In this document: positions 7,448 to 16,349 of the stretch, piece after piece
How positions within the stretch are numbered: position 1 is the stretch's first letter
How the letters are laid out: each line of letters starts with the position of its first letter
DNA from: JAVBLD01 sp031553705
GTDB lineage: Bacteria; Bacteroidota; Bacteroidia; Bacteroidales; Marinifilaceae
Direction: 5' to 3'
Length of the DNA stretch: 26,940 nt
Assembly: GCA_031553705.1 (NCBI GenBank)
Contig: JAVBLD010000011.1
Span: forward strand, 1 to 26,940
Notes under the pieces: model-generated
Databases searched by the model: none
Seen by the model: only the letters and a program-made list of their open reading frames with translations
What the model was told of the DNA's origin: nothing
Position numbers and translations under genes: made by a program

Positions 7448-8277
7448 ATTTAGCCAATTTTCATAGCCATTGTTCTTTTTGTGACGGCAGAGCTCCTGCG
7501 GAGGATTTTGTTCAAGCGGCTATTGCCGCCGGTTTTACCGGTTACGGGGTTTCTTCTCATGCACCATTGCCTTTTGAAACACGGTGGACGATGAAGCGGG
7601 AACTCGTGCACGCTTATCTGGAGGAGATCGGACGGTTGAAAATAAAGTATCGGGATTGTATCGAGTTGTATGTCGGAATGGAGATCGATTACTTGAATGG
7701 CGCCCATAATCCGTCCATTGATTATTTTCAGCAGTTGCCGTTGGATTACAGAATCGGTTCGGTACATATACTTTATAACCAAAATGGGGAGCCGGTAGAC
7801 ATAGATACCGACGCGGACACCTTTAAACAATTGATGAAACAGGATTTTGCCGGGGATCTGAAACAGATGGTATCGGATTATTTTGATACCTCAATGCGAA
7901 TGGTGGAAGCGGGTGGTTTTGATTTTATCGGACATATGGATAAAATCTCATATAATGCTGGCCAATGTGATCCTTTGCTTACCGGATACGGTTGGTACAA
8001 GAAAAAAATAGCCGATTATTTTGTGTTGATTGCCGAAAAGGGAATAATGGTAGAGGTGAATACCAAGGTATATGCAAAAAAAGGTTGCTTCTTTCCTCAG
8101 AAAGAACATTTTCATACCCTGAAAGCGTTGCATATACCTGTTCTGGTCAATTCGGATGCGCATATACCTGCATTGGTAAACGATGGCCGAGGGGGGGCAT
8201 TGGAGCAGTTGAAACAGGTCGGTATCCGGACCGTACGGCAGCTGATAAAAGGAGAGTGGAAAGAGGTGGCTATATAG
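7444..8277 (+). CDS. PHP-type histidinol-phosphatase family protein
   Basis: A 277-residue PHP-domain metallohydrolase, closest to HisK-type histidinol-phosphatases, which hydrolyse L-histidinol phosphate in histidine biosynthesis. Metal-binding motifs visible in order are NFHSHCSFCDG (5-15), VSSHAPLPF, GMEIDY, GSVHIL, FIGHMDK, VEVNTK and the C-terminal VNSDAH. I start it at the ATG at 7444, not the upstream GTG at 7426: it gives the family N-terminus, has a strong GGAGG-rich ribosome-binding site 8-14 nt before it (inside the preceding gene) and makes a four-base ATGA overlap with that gene. No other his genes are in the window, so it may act on another phosphomonoester. Confidence 0.87.
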   Translation: MNLANFHSHCSFCDGRAPAEDFVQAAIAAGFTGYGVSSHAPLPFETRWTMKRELVHAYLEEIGRLKIKYRDCIELYVGMEIDYLNGAHNPSIDYFQQLPLDYRIGSVHILYNQNGEPVDIDTDADTFKQLMKQDFAGDLKQMVSDYFDTSMRMVEAGGFDFIGHMDKISYNAGQCDPLLTGYGWYKKKIADYFVLIAEKGIMVEVNTKVYAKKGCFFPQKEHFHTLKALHIPVLVNSDAHIPALVNDGRGGALEQLKQVGIRTVRQLIKGEWKEVAI

Positions 8278-8309
8278 ATAGAATGGATAAAAATTTATTT
8301 GAAAGATAG

Positions 8310-8591
8310 ATGGGAAAGAAAATAATACATTTTATTCCGGCCGAAGAGGTGTGTTTGCATGCAATGGATCTGACTGTTGAAGACGGAGTGGTGAAAGAAC
8401 TTGCGTTTGTCGGGGGATGTGGGGGAAACCTGCAAGGGATAGCATCGCTGGTGAAAGGAATGAATATAGATGATGTGATAAGTCGTTTGGAGGGAGTAAA
8501 ATGCGGTGATAAAAAGACCTCTTGTCCCGATCAGTTGGCCCGGGCTTTGCACATGGCAAAATCTCAAATGGAAAAAGATGGAATGGAATGA
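8310..8591 (+). CDS. TSCPD domain-containing protein
   Basis: A 93-residue stand-alone TSCPD domain, the module otherwise found at the C-terminus of B12-dependent ribonucleotide reductases. Motifs seen are FVGGCGGNLQGI (about 33-44) and the name-giving TSCPDQLARAL (about 70-80); conserved cysteines in GGC, VKCGD and TSCPD suggest a metal or redox site. The function of the short free-standing form is not established. It lies 32 nt after the PHP phosphatase and overlaps the inositol-monophosphatase-like gene by 14 nt, so all are likely on one transcript. The start ATG directly follows a nine-codon open frame (8283-8309) that I do not regard as a gene. Confidence 0.85.
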   Translation: MGKKIIHFIPAEEVCLHAMDLTVEDGVVKELAFVGGCGGNLQGIASLVKGMNIDDVISRLEGVKCGDKKTSCPDQLARALHMAKSQMEKDGME

Positions 8592-9345
8592 AATGTTAAT
8601 GCTTGCGACTGAGTGGGCAAAAGAGGTGGGTGAGATACACCTCTCTTATTTTAGAGGAACGGACCTGGATATTGAGACAAAATCGAATATTTATGATGTG
8701 GTGACGCGCGCCGATAAAGAGAGCGAAACTCTTTTACTCAATCGTATCAAACATCGTTTCCCTGAACATGCCGTATTGGGAGAGGAGAGCGGGGTTCATG
8801 ACGGCGCAGGCGATTATCTTTGGGTGGTGGATCCGTTGGATGGTACGAATAATTTTAGCCAGGGGCTACCGGTGTTCAGTGTGTCAATCGGTTTGCAATA
8901 TAAAGGAGAAACGGTATTGGGTGTTGTATATGCCCCTTATCTCAATGAACTTTTCACGGCGATAAAAGGAGGGGGAGCCTTTATGAACGGTAAACCGCTT
9001 AAAGTTGCCTCCAAAACGGATTTAAATCAATCAGTACTGGGAACCGGATTTCCGTATGACAAGGACGTAAATCCGGATAATAACATATCCAATGTTGCGG
9101 TCATTTTACCTTATTTGCGGGGAATCCGGCGGATGGGATCGGCTGCTTATGATCTGTGCTGTGTAGCTGCCGGGTATCTGGACGGTTATTGGGAACTTAG
9201 CTTACATTTGTGGGATGTGTGTGCCGGAATACTGTTGGTGGAAGAGGCCGGAGGTGCTGTTTATCATTTCCGTTCCAATCGGGATATCTCTATCATTGCC
9301 GGGAATCGGCAGATCGTAGATCGTATAAAGGAGATTATTCATTGA
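8578..9345 (+). CDS. Inositol monophosphatase family protein
   Basis: A 255-residue Mg2+-dependent phosphatase of the IMPase/FBPase-like superfamily. Metal and substrate motifs are complete: GEESG (68-72), DPLDGT (85-90), and the C-terminal LWDVCAGILLVEEAGG (about 205-220). Possible substrates include inositol 1-phosphate, 3'-phosphoadenosine 5'-phosphate, or histidinol phosphate, since some HisN enzymes belong here; sequence alone does not decide. I start at the ATG at 8578, inside the end of the TSCPD gene (14-nt overlap); an open frame extends to 8506 but lies within that gene and has no family similarity. The 3' end overlaps the convergent patatin gene by 11 nt. Confidence 0.9.
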   Translation: MEWNEMLMLATEWAKEVGEIHLSYFRGTDLDIETKSNIYDVVTRADKESETLLLNRIKHRFPEHAVLGEESGVHDGAGDYLWVVDPLDGTNNFSQGLPVFSVSIGLQYKGETVLGVVYAPYLNELFTAIKGGGAFMNGKPLKVASKTDLNQSVLGTGFPYDKDVNPDNNISNVAVILPYLRGIRRMGSAAYDLCCVAAGYLDGYWELSLHLWDVCAGILLVEEAGGAVYHFRSNRDISIIAGNRQIVDRIKEIIH

Positions 9346-10114
9346 GTTTAAAGTCCGACAATGCTTTTCGGGCGGTCTTATAACCCTCTTCATAGATTTT
9401 CATTGCATATTCGAGGGAGAACATACTGTATTGAGCAATGTTCTGCGGAATGATAAGTATGTCAGCCAATTCTTTGTCTATTTGAGTATTAGGCTCCGCC
9501 GAAAGGTGAAAGGAACGTTCCGCCATGTGAATGACATTGGAGATCTTTTCGTTCGTATCAATGGAATTGATCTCGACGGCGATTATTTTTTCACATCTTT
9601 CCCGGATCGGTCGCACCGGAAGATTCATGAAAACACCTCCGTCGACATAGGTATTGCCGTCTATCTCGACGGGTACAAATACTACCGGAATGGAACAGGA
9701 GGCGATTATATACGGGATAAGTTCACCCGATTCGAAGTGTTCCGGAACAGCCGCATTGATGTTACTGACGGTGATGACCAATGGGATATCAAGTTCTTCG
9801 AATCTGCTTTTTTGTAGAAATATTTTTAAATGCTCCTCCATACCTGCCATGATCATGAGTCCCATTTTAGAGACTGTCGGGCGAGCGAGATTCAACATTT
9901 TTTTACTGGTGAAAAAATGCAGCGACTCCTCCGGCGACCGTCCTGCGGAGATCATAGCGCCGACAATAGCACCGGCACTGGTCCCGGAAATGATATCCGG
10001 CTTCAGCTCCATTTCCGACATTGCCTGGATCACTCCCAAATGAGCAAAACCTCTGGCGCCACCACCACCGAGTACCAATCCGAGTTTATATTTTTTTGCA
10101 GTTGTTTTGCTCAT
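9335..10114 (-). CDS. Patatin-like phospholipase
   Basis: A 259-residue patatin-fold serine hydrolase (the RssA/YlbK-like bacterial group). The oxyanion loop GGGGARG (16-22), the nucleophile elbow GTSAG with Ser46, and the catalytic Asp158 in VDGG form the expected Ser-Asp dyad. No signal peptide is seen, so it is probably cytoplasmic and acts on membrane or acyl lipids; the natural substrate is unknown. It is the last gene of the leftward nadB-nadC-nadA-pheT series, 58 nt after pheT without an obvious promoter or terminator between, and it ends inside the convergent IMPase-family gene. Confidence 0.9.
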   Translation of the reverse strand: MSKTTAKKYKLGLVLGGGGARGFAHLGVIQAMSEMELKPDIISGTSAGAIVGAMISAGRSPEESLHFFTSKKMLNLARPTVSKMGLMIMAGMEEHLKIFLQKSRFEELDIPLVITVSNINAAVPEHFESGELIPYIIASCSIPVVFVPVEIDGNTYVDGGVFMNLPVRPIRERCEKIIAVEINSIDTNEKISNVIHMAERSFHLSAEPNTQIDKELADILIIPQNIAQYSMFSLEYAMKIYEEGYKTARKALSDFKLNE

Positions 10115-10172
10115 TCGTAAAAAACACCTGATATATTATATTTCCAGTGATTACCGGTTGTTTTTCCCGTCA

Positions 10173-12623
10173 TTACCGGATATCGGCTCCCAGTTGATGC
10201 TTGTAGGTGCCGATCAATTTGTTCATAATTTTATCGATCTGTTTATCGGTTAAGGTTTTCTCTTCATCTTGCAGAGTAAAACTTACGGCGTACGATTTTT
10301 TGTTCGTACCCAGCTTTTCCCCTTCGTATACGTCAAACAGGTGGACCGCTTTCAGTAGGTTCTTCTCGCTTCTCAGGGCAAGCTCCTTTACCTCCTTGAA
10401 TGTGATTTTTTTGTCCAGCAACAGTGCTAAATCCCTTTTTACTGCTGGGAATTTCGGCATAGGGATAAATGTTATCTCCGGATGATTTTTTATAGTTTTC
10501 AAGATATTCTCCCATGAAAATTCCGCATAATATACATCCTGTTCGATATCTGTTAATTTTAGCGCTTTCGGGCTTATCATACCGATCGTGACCAGATGTC
10601 TGTTGTTTTGGATATAAGTTAACCCTTCCCGGAAAATGTCTTGGCTGCACTCTTCTATATGGATGTTTTCCACATTGAATCCCAGACGAGTCAGGATCAT
10701 TTCACAATATGCCTTGAGGTGGAAAAAGTCGCTTTTTTGTTCTTTGTTATTCCATGAAAGAGGCGTTTTATTTCCGGTAATGAACAGTGCCAGTTTATCC
10801 TCCTCATGATATTGTTTTAACGGGTTTTCTCCTTCGGCTATATGGAATGTATAAGCTTTTCCGAATTCATATAATTTCAGGCTGTTGTTTTTCCGATTGA
10901 TATTATAGCTAATGGATTCTAATCCGCTGAACATCATACTTTGTCGCATTGCATTCAAGTCGGCGCTTAACGGGTTGAACAATAGAACTGTATTCTCCGG
11001 ACGATAAGTTTCCCAATGTTCGAAATAACTTGCTTTAGTCAGGGAGTTGTTCATAATCTCATTGAAACCTGATGCGGTGAGAATATCCGCTACGATGTTC
11101 TTCAAACGGAAATCATCCGGTTTGGAAGCAAAGCTCAATGTGGAGCTTACTTTAACCGATTCTTCGACGTTGTTGAATCCATAAATACGCAGAATCTCTT
11201 CAATGACATCGGCTTCCCGGCGTACATCTACCCGATAGGGGGGAACATGCAGAATCAAACCCTCCAGTGTTTCCTTTACGACTTTAATCTCTAATGAGTG
11301 TAGAATATGCTTGGTCGTATCGTGATCGATTTTTTTGCCTATCAACCGATCGATATGGGCGTATTTTACCTCAACACTGAAATCTGGTATCGGTGTGGGG
11401 TAGACCTCTATTATATCCGAAGTGATCTTTCCTCCGGCAACCTCTTTGATCAGGAGTGCCGCTCGTCTTAAGGCATAAATAACAATATTCGGGTCCGTAC
11501 CCCTTTCGAAACGGAAAGAGGCGTCGGTGCTTAACCCATGACGGCGGGCTGTTTTACGGATAAAAACAGGATCGAAGCAAGCACTTTCCAGAAAAATGTT
11601 TTTGGTATTTTCGGTGATGCCACTTTCCAGACCCCCGAATACCCCTGCAATGCACATCGGGGCTACCGTATTGCTGATCATCAGGTCGTTTTCATGCAGT
11701 GTTCTTTCCACTCCGTCTAGTGTTGTGAACCGCGTACCTTTCGGATAACTCTTGATTATGACCTTATTGCCTGAGATTTTATCTTTATCGAAAGCGTGGA
11801 GCGGTTGTCCGAGCTCGAACAGGATAAAATTAGTGATATCTACTACATTATTAATCGGATTCAGTCCGATAGCGGCCAGTCTGTCGCGCAACCATTGCGG
11901 CGATTCTTTTACTTCCACTCCTTCTATACATAAGCCGGCGTACCGGGGACATGCTTCAGGGCGTTCTACCTGGATTGAAATCCCGGCATTCCGGCTGTCC
12001 GGAGCAAAATGATCCACAGGCGGTAAAGTATATTTGGTCGGTTGTTTCTGATTCAGGTAAGCAGCCAGATCCCTGGCAACACCGAGATGCGAAGCACCGT
12101 CAATGCGGTTGGGGGTGATGTCGACCTCGATAGTGTAATCCTCAGTAATATGGTAATAGTCGGCCGCTGAAGTACCTACCGGGGCGTCGGCAGGCAGTAC
12201 GATGATACCGGAATGGTCATTACCAGTACCGATTTCATCTTCGGCACAAATCATTCCTTCCGACCCTTCCCCTCTGATTTTGGACTTTTTAATGGTAAAC
12301 TCCTTATCGCCATCATACAGGATGGTTCCTACTGTTGCTACAACGACTTTCTGTCCTGAGGCGACATTGGAAGCGCCACATACGATAGGAGTAAGGCGTC
12401 CGTCGCCAATATCTACGGTAGTGAGATGCAAATGATCGGAATCAGGGTGGGGGATGCAGGTTTTCACTTCCCCAATCACTAAACCTTTCAGGCCTCCCCG
12501 TATCGATTCGAATTTTTCGAAACTACCTACTTCTAATCCGATACTTGTTAAGATATTACATATCTCTTCAACACTCAAGTCTGTCTTCAGGTACTCTTTC
12601 AACCAATTCAGGGAAATATTCAT
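10173..12623 (-). CDS. pheT: Phenylalanyl-tRNA synthetase beta chain
   Basis: The 816-residue beta subunit of the (alpha-beta)2 phenylalanyl-tRNA synthetase. Domains in order: N-terminal region, EMAP/OB-type tRNA-binding domain (about 40-150, with HPDSDHLHLTTVDIGDG), B3/B4 editing domain (about 215-375, with NNVVDITNFILFELGQPLHA at about 255-274), B5 domain (about 410-480), the catalytic-like core, and a C-terminal FDX-ACB anticodon-binding domain (about 720-815). Length is typical. pheS is not in the window, so the subunits are encoded apart. It starts 22 nt after nadA, implying cotranscription with NAD biosynthesis genes. Confidence 0.96.
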   Translation of the reverse strand: MNISLNWLKEYLKTDLSVEEICNILTSIGLEVGSFEKFESIRGGLKGLVIGEVKTCIPHPDSDHLHLTTVDIGDGRLTPIVCGASNVASGQKVVVATVGTILYDGDKEFTIKKSKIRGEGSEGMICAEDEIGTGNDHSGIIVLPADAPVGTSAADYYHITEDYTIEVDITPNRIDGASHLGVARDLAAYLNQKQPTKYTLPPVDHFAPDSRNAGISIQVERPEACPRYAGLCIEGVEVKESPQWLRDRLAAIGLNPINNVVDITNFILFELGQPLHAFDKDKISGNKVIIKSYPKGTRFTTLDGVERTLHENDLMISNTVAPMCIAGVFGGLESGITENTKNIFLESACFDPVFIRKTARRHGLSTDASFRFERGTDPNIVIYALRRAALLIKEVAGGKITSDIIEVYPTPIPDFSVEVKYAHIDRLIGKKIDHDTTKHILHSLEIKVVKETLEGLILHVPPYRVDVRREADVIEEILRIYGFNNVEESVKVSSTLSFASKPDDFRLKNIVADILTASGFNEIMNNSLTKASYFEHWETYRPENTVLLFNPLSADLNAMRQSMMFSGLESISYNINRKNNSLKLYEFGKAYTFHIAEGENPLKQYHEEDKLALFITGNKTPLSWNNKEQKSDFFHLKAYCEMILTRLGFNVENIHIEECSQDIFREGLTYIQNNRHLVTIGMISPKALKLTDIEQDVYYAEFSWENILKTIKNHPEITFIPMPKFPAVKRDLALLLDKKITFKEVKELALRSEKNLLKAVHLFDVYEGEKLGTNKKSYAVSFTLQDEEKTLTDKQIDKIMNKLIGTYKHQLGADIR

Positions 12624-12645
12624 TGTATTCAGTATTTTAATATTT

Positions 12646-13578
12646 TCATTTTATATCCAGCATACGTTGGATAGGCAACCATGCTTTATCTCTCAGTGCT
12701 TTAGGAACTTTAACCTCAAACTGCTCTTTTTCCAGTGCTTCCAATACTTTTTCAAGGGTCACTTTTTTCATTTGTCCGCATATCGTTTTCGGATCAATCG
12801 GAATAAATGTTTTGTCCGGGTTATCCTTTTTCATTTTATGAATGGTTTCCACTTCCGTTGCCACGATAAATCGTTTTGCAGGCGATTCCAATGCATGTTT
12901 GATCATTCCTGCTGTTGAATACATATAGACCTGTGGCATGCTCAGGATCAAAGGATCGTGTGAACAGTTCGATTCGGGGTGGATCAGGATATCGGCATCC
13001 GGATATTCCGCATTTTTTTTCAATATCATGTCGGCAGTAATCCGTTCATGTACGCAGCAATCTCCTTCCCACAATTCCATTTTCCGCCCGGTACGCTTTT
13101 GTATCCATGCTCCGAGGTTTTTATCGGGAACAAACAATATCTCTTTATCTTCCGGCAGGCTCTCCACTACCTTCAGAGCATTGGAGGAAGTGCAACAAAT
13201 GTCCGTATAGGCTTTTACCTCTGCCGTGGTGTTGATATAGCTTACGATTGTTCCGTCTGGATGGGCCTCTTTCCATTTTTTTAACTCGTAACCTGTGATG
13301 CTTTCAGCCAGAGAACAACCGGCATGCTCCGCCGGAATCAATACTTTCTTGTCGGGAGATATGATCGAAGCTGTTTCTGCCATAAAATGCACGCCGCAAA
13401 ATACAATAATGCCGGCGTCCGTTTGAGCAGCCTCCCGCGAAAGTCCTAACGAATCGCCAACGTAGTCAGCAATATCCTGTACTTCGGGGCGAGTGTAATA
13501 ATGGGCTAAAATAACAGCATGTTTTTCCTGCTTCAGGCGTTTTATATTGTTGGTTATCTCTGTGTCTGTCATGATCAT
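12646..13578 (-). CDS. nadA: Quinolinate synthase
   Basis: A 310-residue quinolinate synthase A, which condenses iminoaspartate from NadB with dihydroxyacetone phosphate to quinolinate using a [4Fe-4S] cluster. Likely cluster ligands, by family comparison, are Cys88 (AGCSLAES), Cys174 or 175 (GDCCVHER) and Cys267 (TICGQM). The substrate motifs AHYYTRPEVQDIADYVGDSL (25-44), FCGVHFMAETA (60-70), YINTTAEVKA and CCTSSNA are intact. Length fits the shorter NadA type. Two in-frame ATGs exist (13578 and 13572); an upstream -7 box at 13593-13600 leaves a very short leader and slightly favours the second. It lies between nadC and pheT on the same strand. Confidence 0.96.
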   Translation of the reverse strand: MIMTDTEITNNIKRLKQEKHAVILAHYYTRPEVQDIADYVGDSLGLSREAAQTDAGIIVFCGVHFMAETASIISPDKKVLIPAEHAGCSLAESITGYELKKWKEAHPDGTIVSYINTTAEVKAYTDICCTSSNALKVVESLPEDKEILFVPDKNLGAWIQKRTGRKMELWEGDCCVHERITADMILKKNAEYPDADILIHPESNCSHDPLILSMPQVYMYSTAGMIKHALESPAKRFIVATEVETIHKMKKDNPDKTFIPIDPKTICGQMKKVTLEKVLEALEKEQFEVKVPKALRDKAWLPIQRMLDIK

Positions 13579-13592
13579 TTTATTTTCGGCCT

Positions 13593-13600
13593 CAAATATA
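13593..13600 (-). promoter_or_regulatory. Internal promoter -7 box before nadA
   Basis: On the minus strand TATATTTG fully matches TAnnTTTG, 15-22 nt before the nadA ATG. The nearest TTTG is only 12 nt upstream, so a proper -33 box is lacking. If active it would let nadA, pheT and the patatin gene be expressed apart from nadB and nadC. Confidence 0.4.
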
Positions 13601-13659
13601 ACGAAAGATCACCAAAAGCGAAAAATAAAACAGAGATTCGTCCTATTGCCTCCTACCTT

Positions 13660-14493
13660 TTATTTGATGTTCATGCTGATATCCAAAGCAGTGACCGAGT
13701 GAGTAAGAGCACCGACACTAATATAATCTACGCCGGTAGCGGCCACCTCTTTCAGGCGGGGAATGCTCATGTTTCCAGAAGCTTCTGTTTTAGCGCGTCC
13801 GTTGATTATTTTTACCGCTTCGACCATTTCGGCATTGTTCATATTATCCAGCATGATGATGTCAGCTTTTTCTGCCAATGCTTCCCATACTTCATTAAGA
13901 TTGGTGGTTTCCACTTCGATCTTTATACCCGGGGTGATGTGTGTCCGTACCTGCCGGATAGCATTGGTAATGCCGCCCGCCGCTTTGATATGGTTGTCTT
14001 TTATCATAGCCATATCATATAATCCCATACGGTGGTTGGTACCTCCTCCGTCTTTAACGGCCATTTTATCCAAAATCCTAAGACCGGGAGCCGTTTTCCG
14101 GGTGTCAAGGAGTCGCGTATGGGTACCCGAGAGCTCTTTTATATATTTAGCCGTTTCGGTGGCAATGCCGGACATTCGTTGCATGATGTTTAACGAAAGA
14201 CGTTCGCCGAGAAGCAGACAACGATGGCTGGCTTCTATACGGATAATGATATCGCCTTTTTTTACGCTATCTCCATCTTTTACTTTTGGTTCCCAGCGGA
14301 TATCTTTTTCGAACCGCTCGTATACCCGTTTGGCTACTGCAAGTCCTGAGATTATTCCGTCCGCTTTCATTTTCATTTCCGCAACAGCTCTGGATTGTTC
14401 CGGAATAATCGAATTTGTGGTTACGTCTCCGGTGGCGATATCTTCTTCAATAGCCAAGTCAATCAGTTTGTCGATTAATTTATCGTATTCCAT
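13660..14493 (-). CDS. nadC: Nicotinate-nucleotide diphosphorylase (quinolinate phosphoribosyltransferase)
   Basis: A 277-residue NadC, which converts quinolinate and phosphoribosyl diphosphate to nicotinate mononucleotide, CO2 and diphosphate, closing the de novo branch started by nadB and nadA. Motifs: EDIATGDVTT (17-26), LLGERLSLNIMQRMSGIAT (94-112), the phosphoribosyl-site DTRKTAPGLR (130-139) and GGGTNHRMGL (149-158), and late strands EVE(T) and IMLDNM of the barrel. Length is typical. It sits 88 nt after nadB and 81 nt before nadA. These gaps are wide for an operon, but no terminator was seen in them. Confidence 0.96.
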   Translation of the reverse strand: MEYDKLIDKLIDLAIEEDIATGDVTTNSIIPEQSRAVAEMKMKADGIISGLAVAKRVYERFEKDIRWEPKVKDGDSVKKGDIIIRIEASHRCLLLGERLSLNIMQRMSGIATETAKYIKELSGTHTRLLDTRKTAPGLRILDKMAVKDGGGTNHRMGLYDMAMIKDNHIKAAGGITNAIRQVRTHITPGIKIEVETTNLNEVWEALAEKADIIMLDNMNNAEMVEAVKIINGRAKTEASGNMSIPRLKEVAATGVDYISVGALTHSVTALDISMNIK

Positions 14494-14581
14494 AGGTGTA
14501 ATATTTTATTCTTCAGATAGTGGCTTATTTTACTATTTATACTATCCGGAGCAGCTTTGTTAGCAACAGCTTACTCGATAG

Positions 14582-16150
14582 TTATGCCTCCAGAACAATT
14601 GGCACTGTTTTTATCTTATGGCCCGATTGCTGTACGATATGAAACAGGTAATCCGGATTGTCTGTCGGAAAATCTTCGCGGTAGTGTCCTCCCCGGCTCT
14701 CTTTACGGTAAAGGGCCGACAGAATGATCAGACGGGCAACTGTGATCAGGTTTTTACTGATCAAAGTATAGTATTCGTTTGTTTCTGCCGGAATAGTCCG
14801 GTCCAATAGTTCCAATTTATTCAACCCTTCCCGGAGCGACTCCTCGATACGGATAATACCCGCGTGATCGGTCATGATCCTGGAGATATTTTTTTTCAGG
14901 GTATTGTATTTCTCTATTCCGTCGGCATCATAACAGTACATCGGTTTAAAGTCCGACAAACACTTAGCGGATTGGTTGAGGCGAGAGGCTTCCACTGCAC
15001 GTCGTCCGAACACCAGGCATTCTATCAATGAATTGGAAGCCAGTCTGTTGGCGCCCATAATACCGGAAGAGGCTAATTCGCCGCATACAAAAAGGTTATT
15101 GACATTAGTTTTTCCGTTAAGGTCGCTCTGTACGCCTCCGACAGTGTAATGTGCTGCAGGCGCGACCGGAATCCTGTCACACATATCGATATCTAATTGC
15201 TTGCATTTCTCATAAATGTTAGGAAAGCGATGTTTGATCTTTTCCGGGTCGAGGTGTTTTAATGACAACCATACATAATCTTGGTGGTACTGTTGCATTT
15301 GTCGATATATGGATTGAGCAACGATATCCCGCGGAGCTAATTCCGCCAATTCATGAATGACAGGCATAAACCGTTCGCCGTTTTGGTTGATCAGGTGTGC
15401 TCCTTCCCCTCTGACCGCTTCACTGATCAGAAATGCTTCTTCCGAGTGTGTGTAGACCGCGGATGGATGAAACTGTATAAATTCCATATCGGCGATTTCA
15501 CATCCGGCAGCATAAGCTAATGCTATTCCGTCGCCGATAGTCGTATCGGGATTAGTGGTCCGTTTATAAATGGCCGAAGCGCCGCCAAGAGTTAGAAAAG
15601 TGTTCGTCGCTATAAAAAGTTGTTCCTCGTTTGTATTCAGGTTCCATGAACGTACACCGTAGCATTTCCGGCTTTCAACCAATAAAGCAATAGCCGAATA
15701 ATGTTCGAATATCTCTATATTAGGACAGCCAGTTACTTTTTCGATCATAAAATTGGTAATCATGCGACCTGTAGCATCTCCTCCGGCATGTAGAATCCGT
15801 TTCTTGTGATGTCCGCCTTCTAGACCCAGGGCAAGGCTACCGTCTTCCATGTCGAAATGCATTCCTTCGTCGATCAGTTCCTGTATACGTTGCGGACCTT
15901 CATTCACCAGTACATGCACGGCGGGATGGTCGCACAGGCCTCTGCCTGCAATAATCGTATCTTCAAAATGAAGTGCCGGAGCATCGTCTTCGTTCGTAAC
16001 GGCGGCTATTCCTCCTTGTGCAAAATAAGAGTTGCTCTCTTTAATGCTGGATTTTGTCAGTAAAGCGACTTTACCGTATGCCGAGGCCCGGAAAGCTGCA
16101 TACAATCCTGCTAAACCACTTCCAACAATAACATAATCGTATTGATACAT
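14582..16150 (-). CDS. nadB: L-aspartate oxidase
   Basis: A 522-residue FAD flavoprotein that oxidises L-aspartate to iminoaspartate, feeding NadA. The N-terminal FAD-binding motif VGSGLAGLYAA lies at about 8-18; the succinate-dehydrogenase-like signatures SYFAQGGIAA (about 41-50), EGGHHKKRILHAGGDATG and HYTVGGV, and the C-terminal SGIMGANRLASNSLIEC, are all intact. The reading frame is open for 16 further codons upstream to an ATG at 16198. I prefer the ATG at 16150 because it places MYQYDYVIVGSGLAG at the normal N-terminus of the family. First gene of the leftward NAD series; divergent from slyD across 254 nt. Confidence 0.96.
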   Translation of the reverse strand: MYQYDYVIVGSGLAGLYAAFRASAYGKVALLTKSSIKESNSYFAQGGIAAVTNEDDAPALHFEDTIIAGRGLCDHPAVHVLVNEGPQRIQELIDEGMHFDMEDGSLALGLEGGHHKKRILHAGGDATGRMITNFMIEKVTGCPNIEIFEHYSAIALLVESRKCYGVRSWNLNTNEEQLFIATNTFLTLGGASAIYKRTTNPDTTIGDGIALAYAAGCEIADMEFIQFHPSAVYTHSEEAFLISEAVRGEGAHLINQNGERFMPVIHELAELAPRDIVAQSIYRQMQQYHQDYVWLSLKHLDPEKIKHRFPNIYEKCKQLDIDMCDRIPVAPAAHYTVGGVQSDLNGKTNVNNLFVCGELASSGIMGANRLASNSLIECLVFGRRAVEASRLNQSAKCLSDFKPMYCYDADGIEKYNTLKKNISRIMTDHAGIIRIEESLREGLNKLELLDRTIPAETNEYYTLISKNLITVARLIILSALYRKESRGGHYREDFPTDNPDYLFHIVQQSGHKIKTVPIVLEA

Positions 16151-16187
16151 TTTTGAGATATGTAAATTAGCGCGAAAATACCATTTT

Positions 16188-16199
16188 TTTGTATACAAA
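16188..16199. promoter_or_regulatory. Perfect 12-bp palindrome upstream of nadB
   Basis: TTTGTATACAAA is self-complementary and lies 38-49 nt before the nadB ATG, where a promoter is expected. Its half site also supplies a TTTG on the minus strand, with an imperfect -7-like TATTTTCG (16180-16173) 15 nt on. It could be an operator for a regulator of NAD synthesis, or just an AT-rich chance palindrome. Confidence 0.3.
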
Positions 16200-16349
16200 T
16201 GGCTATTTATATTATTTTTCTATTCAGAATTATTTAGTATGAACAGCGGACAGCAACCGGGAGTCTGCCGTTTTTCGGCTTATCCAGATCGAAAATCTAA
16301 AATCCGTACTAGGATCAAGATTTATTTCGTCCTCGTTTGGAGATGTAGA

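Noticed and set aside
8283..8309. Eight-residue frame (MDKNLFER) between the PHP and TSCPD genes
   Set aside because: Its stop adjoins the TSCPD start and could couple translation, but nothing shows it is a gene.
10150..10179. Direct repeat ATTACCGG with 22-nt period between pheT and the patatin gene
   Set aside because: Only two 8-base copies, one within the pheT end; too little to suggest an operator or repeat array.
13763..14563. 266-codon plus-strand frame opposite nadC
   Set aside because: It is the antisense shadow of nadC, whose catalytic motifs are intact; the shadow protein is Ser/Ile-rich with no known fold.
14530..14572. Hairpin-like sequence (AGCTTTGTTAGCAACAGCT) between nadB and nadC
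   Set aside because: The stem has bulges and lacks a T-run on the transcribed strand, so it is not a credible terminator.
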